Positions 45,102 through 54,929 of a stretch of 64,000 bases of DNA are shown in pieces (the first letter of the stretch is position 1; each line of letters starts with the position of its first letter). Both the position numbers and the translations under genes were made by a program. The DNA comes from Arenicella xantha. Lineage in GTDB: Bacteria; Pseudomonadota; Gammaproteobacteria; Arenicellales; Arenicellaceae. The notes under the pieces are model-generated. The model was not told the DNA's origin, did not search any database, and saw only the letters and a list, made by a program, of their open reading frames with translations. The stretch lies in assembly GCF_003315245.1 (NCBI RefSeq), contig NZ_QNRT01000001.1, positions 812,963-876,962 of the forward strand, read 5' to 3'.

Positions 45102-45192
45102 ACAAAATGATCACTAAATTAATTTATACTGTGCGACTGGTTTCATCATGGCGAGCACTATCGCCACACTATCGAGCGGCAAAAGGTAAGAC

Positions 45193-46044
45193 ATGCAATT
45201 TAACGGCAGCGACAATTATATCTCCACCGACGACCTGAGTCTGGCGGTGAACTCTTCGATCATTCTACAGAAACCCTTACTAATAAAAGGTGAACCCGGC
45301 ACTGGCAAAACCATGCTGGCCGAAGAAGTGGCGGCATCATTAGGCAAGCGCCTAATCCAATGGCACATTAAATCCACCACTAAAGCCCAGCAAGGCTTGT
45401 ATGAATATGATGCGGTATCACGCCTCCGAGACTCACAACTTGGTGACGCAGATGTCAGAAACATTAAGAACTACATCGACAAGGGAAAACTTTGGGAAGC
45501 CTTCGAAAGCGAAGAGCAAGTCGTGCTACTAATTGACGAAATCGACAAAGCCGACATCGAGTTCCCGAATGACTTGTTGGTAGAAATCGACAAAATGGAA
45601 TTCTACGTGTACGAAACCGGCGAAGTGATTAAAGCCAAACACCGTCCGATCATCATTATCACCAGCAACAATGAAAAAGAACTACCAGACGCATTCTTGC
45701 GCCGCTGTTTTTTCCACTTCATCAATTTTCCAGATCGCACCACTATGGAGCAGATCGTGGCGGTACACCATCCACACGCTAAGCAAGAGCTAGTTAAAGA
45801 AGCGCTAGAGGTATTCTTTGAAGTTCGCTCAGTGCCTGGCATGAAGAAAAAGCCCTCCACGTCTGAATTAATTGACTGGCTTAAACTGCTGATGGCTGAC
45901 GACATCCCTGACGACATACTCAAAAACCGCGACAACCACAAAGCGATCCCGCCTCTCTACGGTGCGCTTTTGAAAAATGAGCAAGACGTGCAGTTGCTTG
46001 AACGTTTAGCGTTCATGCACCGTCGCGAGAGCCGCAACCAGTAG
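45193..46044 (+). CDS. MoxR-type AAA+ ATPase
   Basis: A 283-residue ATPase. Walker A is GEPGTGKT (residues 33-40), Walker B VVLLIDEIDKADIEFPNDLL, sensor 1 ITSNNEKELPDAFLRRC, and a C-terminal lid. This is the CoxD-like branch of MoxR proteins that partner with VWA proteins to mature or remodel a target enzyme. Its VWA partner follows nine bases downstream. No carbon-monoxide dehydrogenase or other obvious client lies nearby, so the target is unknown. AAGGT precedes the ATG. Confidence 0.92.
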   Translation: MQFNGSDNYISTDDLSLAVNSSIILQKPLLIKGEPGTGKTMLAEEVAASLGKRLIQWHIKSTTKAQQGLYEYDAVSRLRDSQLGDADVRNIKNYIDKGKLWEAFESEEQVVLLIDEIDKADIEFPNDLLVEIDKMEFYVYETGEVIKAKHRPIIIITSNNEKELPDAFLRRCFFHFINFPDRTTMEQIVAVHHPHAKQELVKEALEVFFEVRSVPGMKKKPSTSELIDWLKLLMADDIPDDILKNRDNHKAIPPLYGALLKNEQDVQLLERLAFMHRRESRNQ

Positions 46045-46053
46045 CGCTGACTG

Positions 46054-47229
46054 ATGTTATTAAACTTCTTTGATACTTTGCGCCGCCAAGGGCTACCGGT
46101 CACCATCCGGGAGCTGTCGGATTTAATCACCGCGCTAGAACATCGCATTGTGTTTGCCGATATGGAGCAATTCTATTATCTGGCTCGCACCGTGATGGTG
46201 AAAGACGAAAAACACTTTGACAAGTTCGATCGAGCGTTCAAAGCGCACTTTACTGAACTAGAAAAAATCGATGATTTTATCGAAGCGCTGATCCCGGAAG
46301 ACTGGATCAGAAGTGAGTTTCTGAAAACACTAAGCGAAGAAGAAAAAGCTAAAATTGAAAGCCTCGGCGGACTAGAGGAACTAATCGAGGCGTTTAAAAA
46401 ACGTCTCGAAGAACAAAAAGAACGTCACCAAGGCGGCAATAAGTGGATCGGCACTGGCGGTACTTCACCATTTGGTAACAGCGGCTACAATCCTGAAGGT
46501 ATTCGGGTTGGCGGCAGCGGAGGCAATAAAAGCGCGGTCAAAGTATGGGACCGCCGCGACTTTAAAGACCTAGACGACAGCATTGAACTCGGCACACGCA
46601 ATATTAAAATGGCCTTACGTCGGTTGCGCAAATTCGCTCGCAGTGGCGCCGAAGAAGAATTAGACCTCGACGACACCATTCGTTCAACCGCACACAATGC
46701 CGGTTTGCTCGACATTAAAATGGTGCCAGAACGCCACAACTCAGTAAAAGTTCTATTGCTCTTTGATGTCGGTGGATCAATGGATCCGTATGTGCGCACC
46801 TGTGAAGAGTTGTTCAGTGCCGCACGTGTCGAATTTAAGCATATGGAATATTTCTACTTCCACAACTTCATCTACGACGGCTTATGGCAAAACAGCGAAA
46901 TGCGTTATGACGAAGTAACGCCAACCCATGATGTGCTGCATAAATATGGCAGTGACTATAAGGTGATTTTTGTCGGCGACGCCGCCATGGCCACCTACGA
47001 GATAACCCACGCTGGTGGCAGCATCGACTTCATGAATCGCGAGCCAGGCAGCAATTGGTTACAACGCTTTACCCAAAACTTCGATAAAACCGTATGGCTT
47101 AACCCTACCCCGAAAGAGTACTGGCAACACACGCATTCCACTAAGATTATTCAAGATTTAATGGAAGACCGTATGTACCCGCTTACACTTAAAGGCATGG
47201 AAGAGGCGATGGCTTATTTAAGCCGTTAA
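46054..47229 (+). CDS. CoxE-like VWA-domain protein
   Basis: A 391-residue partner of the preceding MoxR ATPase. The N-terminal region (1-115) is helical and charged, then a Gly/Ser-rich linker (about 128-160: GGNKWIGTGGTSPFGNSG), then a VWA domain with a modified metal site D238-V-G-G-S-M in place of DxSxS. The block CEELFSAARVEFKHMEYFYFHNFIYDGLW is typical of this family. No export signal is visible, so it is probably cytoplasmic. The ribosome-binding site is weak; translation is probably linked to the upstream gene. Confidence 0.9.
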   Translation: MLLNFFDTLRRQGLPVTIRELSDLITALEHRIVFADMEQFYYLARTVMVKDEKHFDKFDRAFKAHFTELEKIDDFIEALIPEDWIRSEFLKTLSEEEKAKIESLGGLEELIEAFKKRLEEQKERHQGGNKWIGTGGTSPFGNSGYNPEGIRVGGSGGNKSAVKVWDRRDFKDLDDSIELGTRNIKMALRRLRKFARSGAEEELDLDDTIRSTAHNAGLLDIKMVPERHNSVKVLLLFDVGGSMDPYVRTCEELFSAARVEFKHMEYFYFHNFIYDGLWQNSEMRYDEVTPTHDVLHKYGSDYKVIFVGDAAMATYEITHAGGSIDFMNREPGSNWLQRFTQNFDKTVWLNPTPKEYWQHTHSTKIIQDLMEDRMYPLTLKGMEEAMAYLSR

Positions 47230-47270
47230 TTTGGTGAGCCGAATTAAGTCGGCCGCTAATTAACGCATAC

Positions 47271-48167
47271 TTACGACAACATTCGCAGCGCTCTACGGGT
47301 TTTACGCCGATGGTTAAGCTGGTCAACTGAATAGATAATCAGCGCGATCCAAACCAAGCCAAACGCGATCATACGATCACTACCGAACGGCTCGTTGTAT
47401 ACCAATACGCCAAGCGCCAGCTGCAAAAATGGCCCAATGTACTGACTCATCCCCAGCGCGGTCAGGCTGATCATTTTGGCGGCCGCAGAAAACAACAGCA
47501 GTGGCACGAGTGTAAACAAGCCAGCCAATACCAACAGAGAATCTGTCGCAAGGTTCGAACCAAAAATACCCGCACCATTAATTTGCACATAGATTAGATA
47601 CGCTGCAGCCGGTACAAACATCAATAAGGTTTCAAGCGCCAAGCCGTGGGTTGCCGGAATCGAGAGGGATTTTTTCACCACTCCGTATAACGCGAAGGTA
47701 ACCGCCAGCGACAATGCGACCAGTGGAAATTCACCATGCCCGAAAATCAGATAAAGCACACCGCAGCCGGCAATTCCGACCGCTAAAACTTGTGTTAAGC
47801 GCAATCGCTCGGAAAAAAACAACACACCGAACACCACGCTAATCAACGGATTAATGAAGTACCCCATTGAAGTTTCCACGATCCGCCCGGTGTTGACCGC
47901 CCAAATAAAAACGCCCCAGTTGACCGACACCAACAGAGAAGCGATGGCCATGCGAAACAGTAATTTATAGTCACGAAACAACGCCTTAAACTCGCTCCAT
48001 TGCCCCATCATCACAATCAATGCCGTTACCATGACACATGACCACACCATGCGATGCATCACAATTTCGACAGGTCCAACATGGTCGAGCTGCTTCCAAA
48101 ATATTGGAATGAAGCCCCACCACGTGTACGCCCCAATGGCGTAAAAAAGTCCTTTATTATCGTTCAT
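47271..48167 (-). CDS. rarD: RarD/EamA-family transporter
   Basis: A 298-residue inner-membrane protein with ten predicted helices from two EamA repeats. It starts KGLFYAIGAYTWWGFIPIFWKQLDHVGPVEIVMHRMVWS, the RarD signature, and ends with a basic tail. Family members export amino acids or other metabolites; RarD was linked to chloramphenicol sensitivity and its substrate is unclear. Convergent with the VWA gene, with a small GCCGA/TCGGC hairpin between the two stops. Confidence 0.92.
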   Translation of the reverse strand: MNDNKGLFYAIGAYTWWGFIPIFWKQLDHVGPVEIVMHRMVWSCVMVTALIVMMGQWSEFKALFRDYKLLFRMAIASLLVSVNWGVFIWAVNTGRIVETSMGYFINPLISVVFGVLFFSERLRLTQVLAVGIAGCGVLYLIFGHGEFPLVALSLAVTFALYGVVKKSLSIPATHGLALETLLMFVPAAAYLIYVQINGAGIFGSNLATDSLLVLAGLFTLVPLLLFSAAAKMISLTALGMSQYIGPFLQLALGVLVYNEPFGSDRMIAFGLVWIALIIYSVDQLNHRRKTRRALRMLS

Positions 48168-48265
48168 TGTCGGCGAAATCTGCTTATCGAAGCTGGGCTA
48201 GGTATAAACACGAAGAGTAACATGTGCTAGGGTATGAACCATCCCATCAACACGCGAAATCCACT

Positions 48266-49543
48266 ATGAAAAAAGTCATTCTAGGCCTAGCACTGACGCT
48301 AGCTCCGCTTTCGGCATACGCCACTGACACGATTGTTAATTGCGGCGCTACCGTCGATGTCGTTAATCAAGAACTCACCGGTCCACGCAGCTTTACCATC
48401 AACGGAGGTCGAATTAGTGCGGTAGACAATGTCGCCAGCACCGCCGCCAATGTAATCGACCTCAGCACCTACACCTGCTTGCCGGGCTTAATCGATATGC
48501 ATGTGCATCTCACTTCGCAAAGCAACCCTCGTTCTTACATCGAAGGCTTTACGCTGAATCCCGCTGACTATGCTTTCCGGGCGGCTAATTATGCAAACAT
48601 CACTCTAGAGGCCGGATTTACCACAGTACGAAATTTAGGTGATGACGGCACCGTAACGCGCGCACTGCGCAGCGCTATTGCACAAGGCTTCGCAACCGGC
48701 CCACGAATATTCACCGCAGGTAAATCACTGGCCACAACCGGTGGACATGCAGACCCGACAAACGGCCATAGCTTTGATCTAATGGGCGATCCCAGCGCAG
48801 TAAGCGGCGTGGTAAATGGCGTTGCCGAAGCGCGTAAAGCGGTGCGTCAGCGTTACAAAGAAGGCGCCGATTTAATTAAAATCACCGCCACCGGCGGGGT
48901 ACTTAGCACCGCTAAGAGTGGCCAAAATCCGCAATTCATGAGTGACGAGTTAGAGGCCATTATCAGCACAGCGAAAGACTATGGTTTTAAAGTCGCAGCA
49001 CACGCACATGGCGCCGAAGGCATGAAGCGCGCCATCAAGGCTGGGGTTAGCAGCATTGAACACGGCACATTGATGGACGACGAAACACGTCGCCTAATGA
49101 AGCGTTATGGCACTTATTTGGTACCGACTATCTTAGCCGGCGAATTCGTCGCTGAAAAAGCCAAGATTGACGGTTATTTTCCTGAGATCGTCAGACCAAA
49201 AGCGGCAGCAATTGGGCCACAGCTGAAAGCGAACTTTGCCAAGGCACTGGAAACCGGCATCAAAATTGCATTTGGCACCGACAGCGGCGTCTCGGCTCAC
49301 GGCGATAATGCTCGTGAATTCAAATTGATGGTCGACCAAGGCATGTCGGAAATCGATGCAATCCGTGCGGCCACTGTTAATGCCGCCGATCTGCTTGGAG
49401 AGTCTGACAATCTTGGTGCTTTAAGTGTGGGCAAGTTCGCCGACTTAGTCGCCGTGAAAGGCAATCCGTTGGACGATATCTCAATTTTAGAAACAATTGA
49501 TTTTGTAATGAAAGACGGAAAAATCGTCAAAAAATCTCGTTAA
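48266..49543 (+). CDS. Secreted amidohydrolase (prolidase/imidazolonepropionase-like)
   Basis: A 425-residue amidohydrolase with a signal peptide ([18 protein letters not shown]). Metal ligands: GLIDMHVHL, a probably carboxylated Lys in [10 protein letters not shown], His in VAAHAHG and SIEHGTL, and Asp in [11 protein letters not shown]. It matches the periplasmic Xaa-Pro dipeptidase-like or organophosphate-acid-like branch, so dipeptide hydrolysis is likely but unproven. The ATG at 48266 is preferred to a GTG at 48224 because it gives a canonical signal peptide. A 10-bp hairpin follows the stop. Confidence 0.9.
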   Translation: MKKVILGLALTLAPLSAYATDTIVNCGATVDVVNQELTGPRSFTINGGRISAVDNVASTAANVIDLSTYTCLPGLIDMHVHLTSQSNPRSYIEGFTLNPADYAFRAANYANITLEAGFTTVRNLGDDGTVTRALRSAIAQGFATGPRIFTAGKSLATTGGHADPTNGHSFDLMGDPSAVSGVVNGVAEARKAVRQRYKEGADLIKITATGGVLSTAKSGQNPQFMSDELEAIISTAKDYGFKVAAHAHGAEGMKRAIKAGVSSIEHGTLMDDETRRLMKRYGTYLVPTILAGEFVAEKAKIDGYFPEIVRPKAAAIGPQLKANFAKALETGIKIAFGTDSGVSAHGDNAREFKLMVDQGMSEIDAIRAATVNAADLLGESDNLGALSVGKFADLVAVKGNPLDDISILETIDFVMKDGKIVKKSR

Positions 49544-49557
49544 TAGTCAATATCTGT

Positions 49558-49582
49558 CGCCACGCTGATTAGCAGCGTGGCG
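49558..49582. terminator. Hairpin between amidohydrolase and tdh
   Basis: CGCCACGCTG (49558-49567) with CAGCGTGGCG (49573-49582), a perfect 10-bp stem with a five-base loop between two convergent genes. No T tract, so terminator activity is assumed from position. Confidence 0.5.
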
Positions 49583-49621
49583 ATCACGCTATTGGACTTT
49601 TGCTAGTCAGCCCGACTCTTA

Positions 49622-50650
49622 CTAGTCAGCCCAGTTCAAAACAACCTTGCCAGACTGCCCAGACGCCATTAATTCGAATCCCTGCTGGAACTGATCGACC
49701 GGAAATTCGTGTGTCAGCATGGGCGTAAGATCCAAACCGGACTGGATCAAGCTTGCCATTTTGTACCAAGTCTCAAACATTTCACGCCCATAGACACCTT
49801 TGATCTCCAAGCCTTTGAAGATCACCTTTGTCCAGTCGACCACCATATCTTTAGGCGGAATTCCGAGCATCGCAATCTTGCCACCATTGTTCATGGTGTC
49901 TAGCATACTGGTAAACGCAGCGGGCACGCCTGACATTTCCATACCAACATCGAAACCTTCAGACATACCAAGCTCTTGCATGGTGTCACGTATATTTTCA
50001 TTGGCCACGTTAATCGCCCGCGTTGCGCCCATTTCACGCGCTAACGACAAGCGATATTCATTCACGTCGGTAATGACCACATGCCGTGCACCGACATGTT
50101 TAGCAACTGCCGCCGCCATAATACCAATCGGGCCAGCACCAGTAATAAGTACATCTTCGCCGGTTAAATTAAATGACAATGCGGTATGCACTGCGTTGCC
50201 AAAGGGATCAAAAATTGCGGCCAATTCATCACTAATATTGTCCGGAATTTTAAATGCATTAAACGCTGGGATCACTAGGAACTCGGCAAATGCACCTTGG
50301 CGGTTTACCCCAACACCAACGGTATTGCGACACAAATGACGGCGTCCCGCGCGGCAATTTCGACAATGTCCGCAAGTGATGTGCCCTTCGCCGGAAACTC
50401 GGTCACCAATCTCAAAGCCACGGACTTCTTGCCCCATGCCAACGACTTCGCCAACATATTCGTGCCCCACAATCATCGGTACCGGAATAGTATTCTGCGA
50501 CCATTCATCCCAACTGTAGATGTGAATATCCGTACCACAAATAGCGGTCTTGCGGATCTTAATTAGCAAATCATTGGGGCCCGCGACTGGTATCTCAGCC
50601 TCTGTCATCCAGATACCCTTTTCAGGATGTAATTTTGCCAGTGCTTTCAT
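49622..50650 (-). CDS. tdh: L-threonine 3-dehydrogenase
   Basis: A 342-residue zinc-containing medium-chain dehydrogenase that oxidises threonine to 2-amino-3-ketobutyrate with NAD. Seen: catalytic zinc site CGTDIHIY and GHEYVGEVV, structural zinc loop [15 protein letters not shown], and the Rossmann motif [12 protein letters not shown]. Length 341-343 in the family. One base downstream of kbl, in the same operon as in E. coli, where Lrp represses kbl-tdh. A duplicated 11-bp piece (CTAGTCAGCCC) covers its stop codon and recurs 19 bases further on. Confidence 0.97.
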   Translation of the reverse strand: MKALAKLHPEKGIWMTEAEIPVAGPNDLLIKIRKTAICGTDIHIYSWDEWSQNTIPVPMIVGHEYVGEVVGMGQEVRGFEIGDRVSGEGHITCGHCRNCRAGRRHLCRNTVGVGVNRQGAFAEFLVIPAFNAFKIPDNISDELAAIFDPFGNAVHTALSFNLTGEDVLITGAGPIGIMAAAVAKHVGARHVVITDVNEYRLSLAREMGATRAINVANENIRDTMQELGMSEGFDVGMEMSGVPAAFTSMLDTMNNGGKIAMLGIPPKDMVVDWTKVIFKGLEIKGVYGREMFETWYKMASLIQSGLDLTPMLTHEFPVDQFQQGFELMASGQSGKVVLNWAD

Positions 50651-50651
50651 A

Positions 50652-51842
50652 TTAGATTACGCCCATGTCTTTACCGACCTCAATAAACGCATCGATGGTC
50701 TGGTCAATTTGTTCGGTTGTGTGCGCCGCTGACATTTGCGTGCGAATACGCGCCTGCCCTTTCGGCACTACTGGAAACGAGAAGCCTACCACGTAAATTC
50801 CTTTTTCCAACATGCGAGCAGCCATGTTTGACGCTATTTTTGCATCACCGAGCATCACTGGAATAATGGCATGGTCGGCTCCGGTCAAAGTGAAGCCCGC
50901 CGCACTCATTCGAGTACGAAAGTGCTCACTATTGCGACGCAAAGCAGAACGCAAGTCATCGCCATGCTCAAGCATCTCTAGAACTCGAATCGACGCTGAC
51001 ACAATAGCCGGTGCCAATGAATTGGAAAATAAATACGGACGCGAACGTTGGCGCAACCAATCAACGACTTCTTTGCTGGCCGACGTATAACCACCAGAAG
51101 CGCCGCCCATAGCCTTACCCAAGGTGCCGGTCATAATATCAACTCGACTCATAACCTCGCAGTATTCGTGCGTGCCACGCCCTTTGTCGCCAATAAACCC
51201 GACCGCATGTGAATCGTCAACCATCACCATGGCGTCGTATTTGTCGGCTAAGTCACAGATACCACGCAAATTAGCGATCACACCGTCCATAGAGAACACA
51301 CCATCAGTCGCGATCAATTTAAAACGTGCGCCGGCCGCTACCGCAGCTTGCAACTGTGCTTCGAGTTCGGCCATATCATTATTCGCGTATCGATAGCGCT
51401 GTGCTTTGCATAGACGTACGCCATCTATAATACTGGCGTGGTTTAATGCGTCGGAAATGATCGCGTCCTCTGGGCCTAACAAGGTTTCAAACAAGCCGGC
51501 GTTGGCATCAAAGCATGAGGAATACAAAATCGTATCTTCAAAGCCAAGGAACTCACTCAGCTTGCTCTCCAAGGTCTTATGAATATCTTGGGTACCACAA
51601 ATAAAGCGCACTGACGCCATACCGAAACCATGCTCATCCAAACCGAGTTTAGCGGCTTCAATCAGTGCGGGATGATTGGCCAAGCCAAGGTAATTGTTCG
51701 CACAGAAATTGAGCACCTGCGCACCGGCCACCGATACTTCGGCTTGTTGTGCAGAGGTAATAATACGCTCGGCTTTATATAACCCCGCCTCGGTAACGTC
51801 GGCAAGTTCGTTTTGTAAATGCTGAATAAATGCTTGGCTCAT
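50652..51842 (-). CDS. kbl: 2-amino-3-ketobutyrate CoA ligase (glycine C-acetyltransferase)
   Basis: A 396-residue PLP enzyme that cleaves 2-amino-3-ketobutyrate with CoA to glycine and acetyl-CoA. Seen: [47 protein letters not shown] with the PLP-binding Asp, and the Schiff-base Lys in [16 protein letters not shown]. Length as in E. coli (398). Together with tdh it turns threonine into glycine and acetyl-CoA. Confidence 0.97.
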   Translation of the reverse strand: MSQAFIQHLQNELADVTEAGLYKAERIITSAQQAEVSVAGAQVLNFCANNYLGLANHPALIEAAKLGLDEHGFGMASVRFICGTQDIHKTLESKLSEFLGFEDTILYSSCFDANAGLFETLLGPEDAIISDALNHASIIDGVRLCKAQRYRYANNDMAELEAQLQAAVAAGARFKLIATDGVFSMDGVIANLRGICDLADKYDAMVMVDDSHAVGFIGDKGRGTHEYCEVMSRVDIMTGTLGKAMGGASGGYTSASKEVVDWLRQRSRPYLFSNSLAPAIVSASIRVLEMLEHGDDLRSALRRNSEHFRTRMSAAGFTLTGADHAIIPVMLGDAKIASNMAARMLEKGIYVVGFSFPVVPKGQARIRTQMSAAHTTEQIDQTIDAFIEVGKDMGVI

Positions 51843-51933
51843 GCTGATAGCAACCTGCTTAAAATAAGTTGACTAAAAATAGAGCGCATCACGCGTATGC
51901 GCCCTTAGTGATCACTGGTTAATTGTGGTGCGC

Positions 51934-53694
51934 TTACATTACGGCTTGGCTGTAACGCTGGTGCATATCCACGTAAATTTCTTGTGCCATCTTACGCGCT
52001 TCGTCTATCGACATAAACTGTTTTGAAAAACCTGGAATCGCTTGATCGATTGACAACTCAGTGGCAATCACTAAATGTTTAATTAGATCGACTGGATTCT
52101 CAATTCCCATCGCGAATCGAATAGTGGTCGGAAATATTTGAGCCTCTTGCTGCTGCTCTGCGTTTAATTCAGAGTGAGTTGTTAAACCCGGGCAGCTAAC
52201 AATACTGTTGGTTTGGCCAAGGCTAATCATGTGCGCGAATGCCGGCTCAAGACAATCAAAGAAGCGATGAAAAGCTTCGTCCGGCACCTGCTTACCCATA
52301 TCCACAGTGAACAAACCGGCAGGAAAGCCCAAGAACAGGTTTTTTTCAGCCAAGGCTCGATTCTTATTGGTCGCTAAACCATTGCAATTCACCTTGATCA
52401 TCGGATGCGAATCCATAAACGTGGCGAACACTTGAGTCGTGATGCATTTCTTTAACATTCGAACTTCCAATGTGCGCATACCCGCCATGACCTCAAATGC
52501 GGTATCAGCATTCAAAAACGCGCCCTTAATGTAGTACACATTCCAGAACATGGTGTTGTCCCAACCATCCTGACCTTTAGGAATAAACATATCGGCATTG
52601 CGCGCAATCACACAGCCAGCTATCACCGACCCTGAACCCGTAAGATCTTTGGTGTAACTGTGAATCACAAAGTCGGGGCGCTCATTAGAATCTTCGCGCT
52701 GTAATGGCTGGACTAAAAAGGGAGTGCCAACCGTGGCATCCAAAATCACTCGAACTCCAGCGGCATGCGCCAATTTACATAGCTCAGGCACATCTAACAC
52801 GTAGCCATGTGGATTACACGGTGACTCGATATACAAATAGATCTGTTTGCCGGCCGCAATGCGGTCCGCGTACTGCTCTTTAACCGCGGCCAGCGTATCA
52901 ACAAAGGCCTGCGTTTCTTCACCAGCGAACTGCTTAACCGCCACGTTCAGATTAGATGGCTTAGCAAACCAATCATGAATCAATTGATGCGCGCCACCGT
53001 AAATATTTTGGCTCGCAATCAGAATATCTTCATGCCCCAAAACATGCGACAAGGTGGCGTCAATCGCCGCCATGCCGCTATTAAAGTTCCAAGCTAGATA
53101 CTCATTCGCATAAGGGCCCGCTTCGAGATCAACAATATGATTCGCCAGCGAGATCGATGTGGGGTTGAGCAGACGCGAATAGATATCAAGCATCATCTCC
53201 TTACCTTCGAACGCATCACTGATCCACTCAGCACAAGCATAAATATAGGTGGCCGTACGCGTAATCACCGGCGTAGCCGAGAAAATCGCATTAACATTGT
53301 CAAACACCGGATAAGCGGATTTCGCGCTCAAAGTCGACTGACTAAAACCGAGTTGTTGATAGTTGGTCCGAAATGGGTTTTGTAAGGTATCCAGTACTTT
53401 TGCGAGCTGGAATGATAAGAATTTTTTGGCATTGAATAGGGCGGTTTTTTCCGACGCATCAAGGTTTTGCATGCCGTCCATTGAGGCCTGCCACATAAGC
53501 TCGACATTCCCCTGACACTCATAGACACGCTCAACTACCTCCAGTAGTGTCCGCCCTAGCTCGCCGTCGACCTCAATATTGAAATGGCTAAGCTGCTCAG
53601 CTGCCAGCTCCTTAATCGAATGAGCTTCGGTAGAATTACGTCGTGGCGACAACTTCTTGGCGGAATCAAACAGCTTATCTTGAGATGAGGACAT
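51934..53694 (-). CDS. Long Cys/Met-metabolism-type PLP enzyme
   Basis: A 586-residue PLP-dependent protein. Residues about 150-560 resemble the gamma family of Cys/Met enzymes: NEYLAWNFNSGMAAIDATLSHVLGHEDILIASQNIYGGAHQL, LYIESPCNPHGYVLDVPELCKLAH, and the presumed Schiff-base K349 in HSYTKDLTGSGSVIAGCVI. A helical N-terminal extension of about 130 residues has no match I recognise and makes the protein about 180 residues longer than methionine gamma-lyase or cystathionine synthase. Reaction unknown; C-S lyase or elimination chemistry is likely. Divergent from an Lrp-type regulator that probably controls it. Confidence 0.82.
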   Translation of the reverse strand: MSSSQDKLFDSAKKLSPRRNSTEAHSIKELAAEQLSHFNIEVDGELGRTLLEVVERVYECQGNVELMWQASMDGMQNLDASEKTALFNAKKFLSFQLAKVLDTLQNPFRTNYQQLGFSQSTLSAKSAYPVFDNVNAIFSATPVITRTATYIYACAEWISDAFEGKEMMLDIYSRLLNPTSISLANHIVDLEAGPYANEYLAWNFNSGMAAIDATLSHVLGHEDILIASQNIYGGAHQLIHDWFAKPSNLNVAVKQFAGEETQAFVDTLAAVKEQYADRIAAGKQIYLYIESPCNPHGYVLDVPELCKLAHAAGVRVILDATVGTPFLVQPLQREDSNERPDFVIHSYTKDLTGSGSVIAGCVIARNADMFIPKGQDGWDNTMFWNVYYIKGAFLNADTAFEVMAGMRTLEVRMLKKCITTQVFATFMDSHPMIKVNCNGLATNKNRALAEKNLFLGFPAGLFTVDMGKQVPDEAFHRFFDCLEPAFAHMISLGQTNSIVSCPGLTTHSELNAEQQQEAQIFPTTIRFAMGIENPVDLIKHLVIATELSIDQAIPGFSKQFMSIDEARKMAQEIYVDMHQRYSQAVM

Positions 53695-53793
53695 ACTAAA
53701 CTCTTATTATTAGTTATTCGTGGAAGAGCACTAGATCATATACAATATTTGATAGAAACACTCACCACCGAATATAATTCTGAAATAGTCCGC
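53695..53793. promoter_or_regulatory. Divergent control region, PLP enzyme and Lrp paralogue
   Basis: A 99-base, A+T-rich gap between divergent starts, small enough that the promoters must overlap. The plus-strand run CATATACAATATTTGATA (about 53738-53755) is the most likely promoter/operator stretch. Confidence 0.4.
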
Positions 53794-54267
53794 ATGAGCG
53801 ATATAGACCAAATAGACTTCGAAATAATTGCCGCATTAAGGAACAATGCTCGGATGACGAACAAGGACTTAGCTGACCAAGTTAGGTTAGCACCATCCTC
53901 TTGCTTAGAGCGCGTACGTTACTTACGCGCCCGAGGCTACATTCGCGACGCTCACATCGAAGTTAATTTAGCCGCACTTGGTTTGGGGCTGCAGGCCATG
54001 GTCGCAATCCGCTTGGCACAACACTCGCGCGTCGGTCTCGAAGCATTTCAACAATATGTTTTAAGCTTCAGCGAGGTTTTGCAGGTATACCATCTAAGTG
54101 GCGCAAATGATTTCATGGTGCATATCGCTGTGAAAGATGCTGAAACCTTACGCGATTTTGTGCTCGACTCATTTGCCGAGCGACCCGAAGTAGCGCATAT
54201 TGAAACGGCGGTAATTTACCAAGCAGTGAAAAACTGGAACCTCCCCGACACACTCAGCAAAGAATAA
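53794..54267 (+). CDS. Lrp/AsnC-family regulator, second paralogue
   Basis: A 157-residue Lrp/AsnC protein. The helix-turn-helix is IDQIDFEIIAALRNNARMTNKDLADQVRLAPSSCLERVRYLRARGYIRD, and the RAM domain includes VLQVYHLSGANDFMVHIAVKD. It is clearly distinct from the Lrp at 19918. Start ATG at 53794 gives the usual short N-terminus; an in-frame TTG at 53749 would add 15 unrelated residues. Divergent from the long PLP enzyme, its probable target. The next gene starts directly after its stop codon. Confidence 0.9.
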   Translation: MSDIDQIDFEIIAALRNNARMTNKDLADQVRLAPSSCLERVRYLRARGYIRDAHIEVNLAALGLGLQAMVAIRLAQHSRVGLEAFQQYVLSFSEVLQVYHLSGANDFMVHIAVKDAETLRDFVLDSFAERPEVAHIETAVIYQAVKNWNLPDTLSKE

Positions 54268-54708
54268 ATGAAAGCCAATAACTTGCCGATGCCGACTAGC
54301 GTACAACAAGCCTTTGACGCTTATCCAACCGAAATACGTACTGTAATGCAGTGCCTGCGAGAACTAATCTTTGATGTGGCCAAACAATGGCAGCTCGGGC
54401 CGGTTAACGAAAGCCTAAAATGGGGCGAACCAAGCTACACGGTTACTGGTGGCAGCCCTGTGCGAATCGACTGGAAAGCCAAACAACCGGATCAAGTCGG
54501 CCTGTACTTTCACTGTCAAACCAGCTTAGTAGAAACCTTTCGTGAGCTCTATAAAGAGTCATTATCGTTCAGCGCCAATAGATCAATTGTCGTCCCGTAT
54601 CAATCTACCGATACGCTGAACGATTTGCCATTGGCCGAACTCGAACATTGTGTTTTGCTGGCCTTCAAATACCATAAATTGAAGCACTTGCCACTGCTTG
54701 GTGAATAG
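54268..54708 (+). CDS. DUF1801-domain protein
   Basis: A 146-residue protein matching DUF1801 (YdhG-like): FDAYPTEIRTVMQCLRELIFDVA, then KWGEPSYTV, VRIDWKAKQPDQVGLYFHCQTSLVETF and a C-terminal LLAFKYHKLKHLP. The family has a two-domain alpha/beta fold and unknown function. Its ATG directly abuts the TAA of the Lrp-type gene, so the two are translated from one message. Confidence 0.85.
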   Translation: MKANNLPMPTSVQQAFDAYPTEIRTVMQCLRELIFDVAKQWQLGPVNESLKWGEPSYTVTGGSPVRIDWKAKQPDQVGLYFHCQTSLVETFRELYKESLSFSANRSIVVPYQSTDTLNDLPLAELEHCVLLAFKYHKLKHLPLLGE

Positions 54709-54929
54709 TCAACACAACAGCCACCATAATAGGCCGTGTTATCGATATTAGCTGGGTTCAGGTAGCGCTTAACTCTGCTCAATCATTAACAAACAAGGCA
54801 TCTGTCTGGAAAAACATGGCTTTACTTGCTAAAAGGTTTAACACACAACAACGACCCTACAAGACCTATCGATAAATTTGCTTTTAGTACGATCAAGGTC
54901 GCGTCATCAACAACGCTAGCAACAACACA

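Noticed and set aside
45193-47229. A carbon-monoxide dehydrogenase accessory operon
   Set aside because: Only the CoxD/CoxE-like pair is present; no cox structural or other accessory gene lies nearby.
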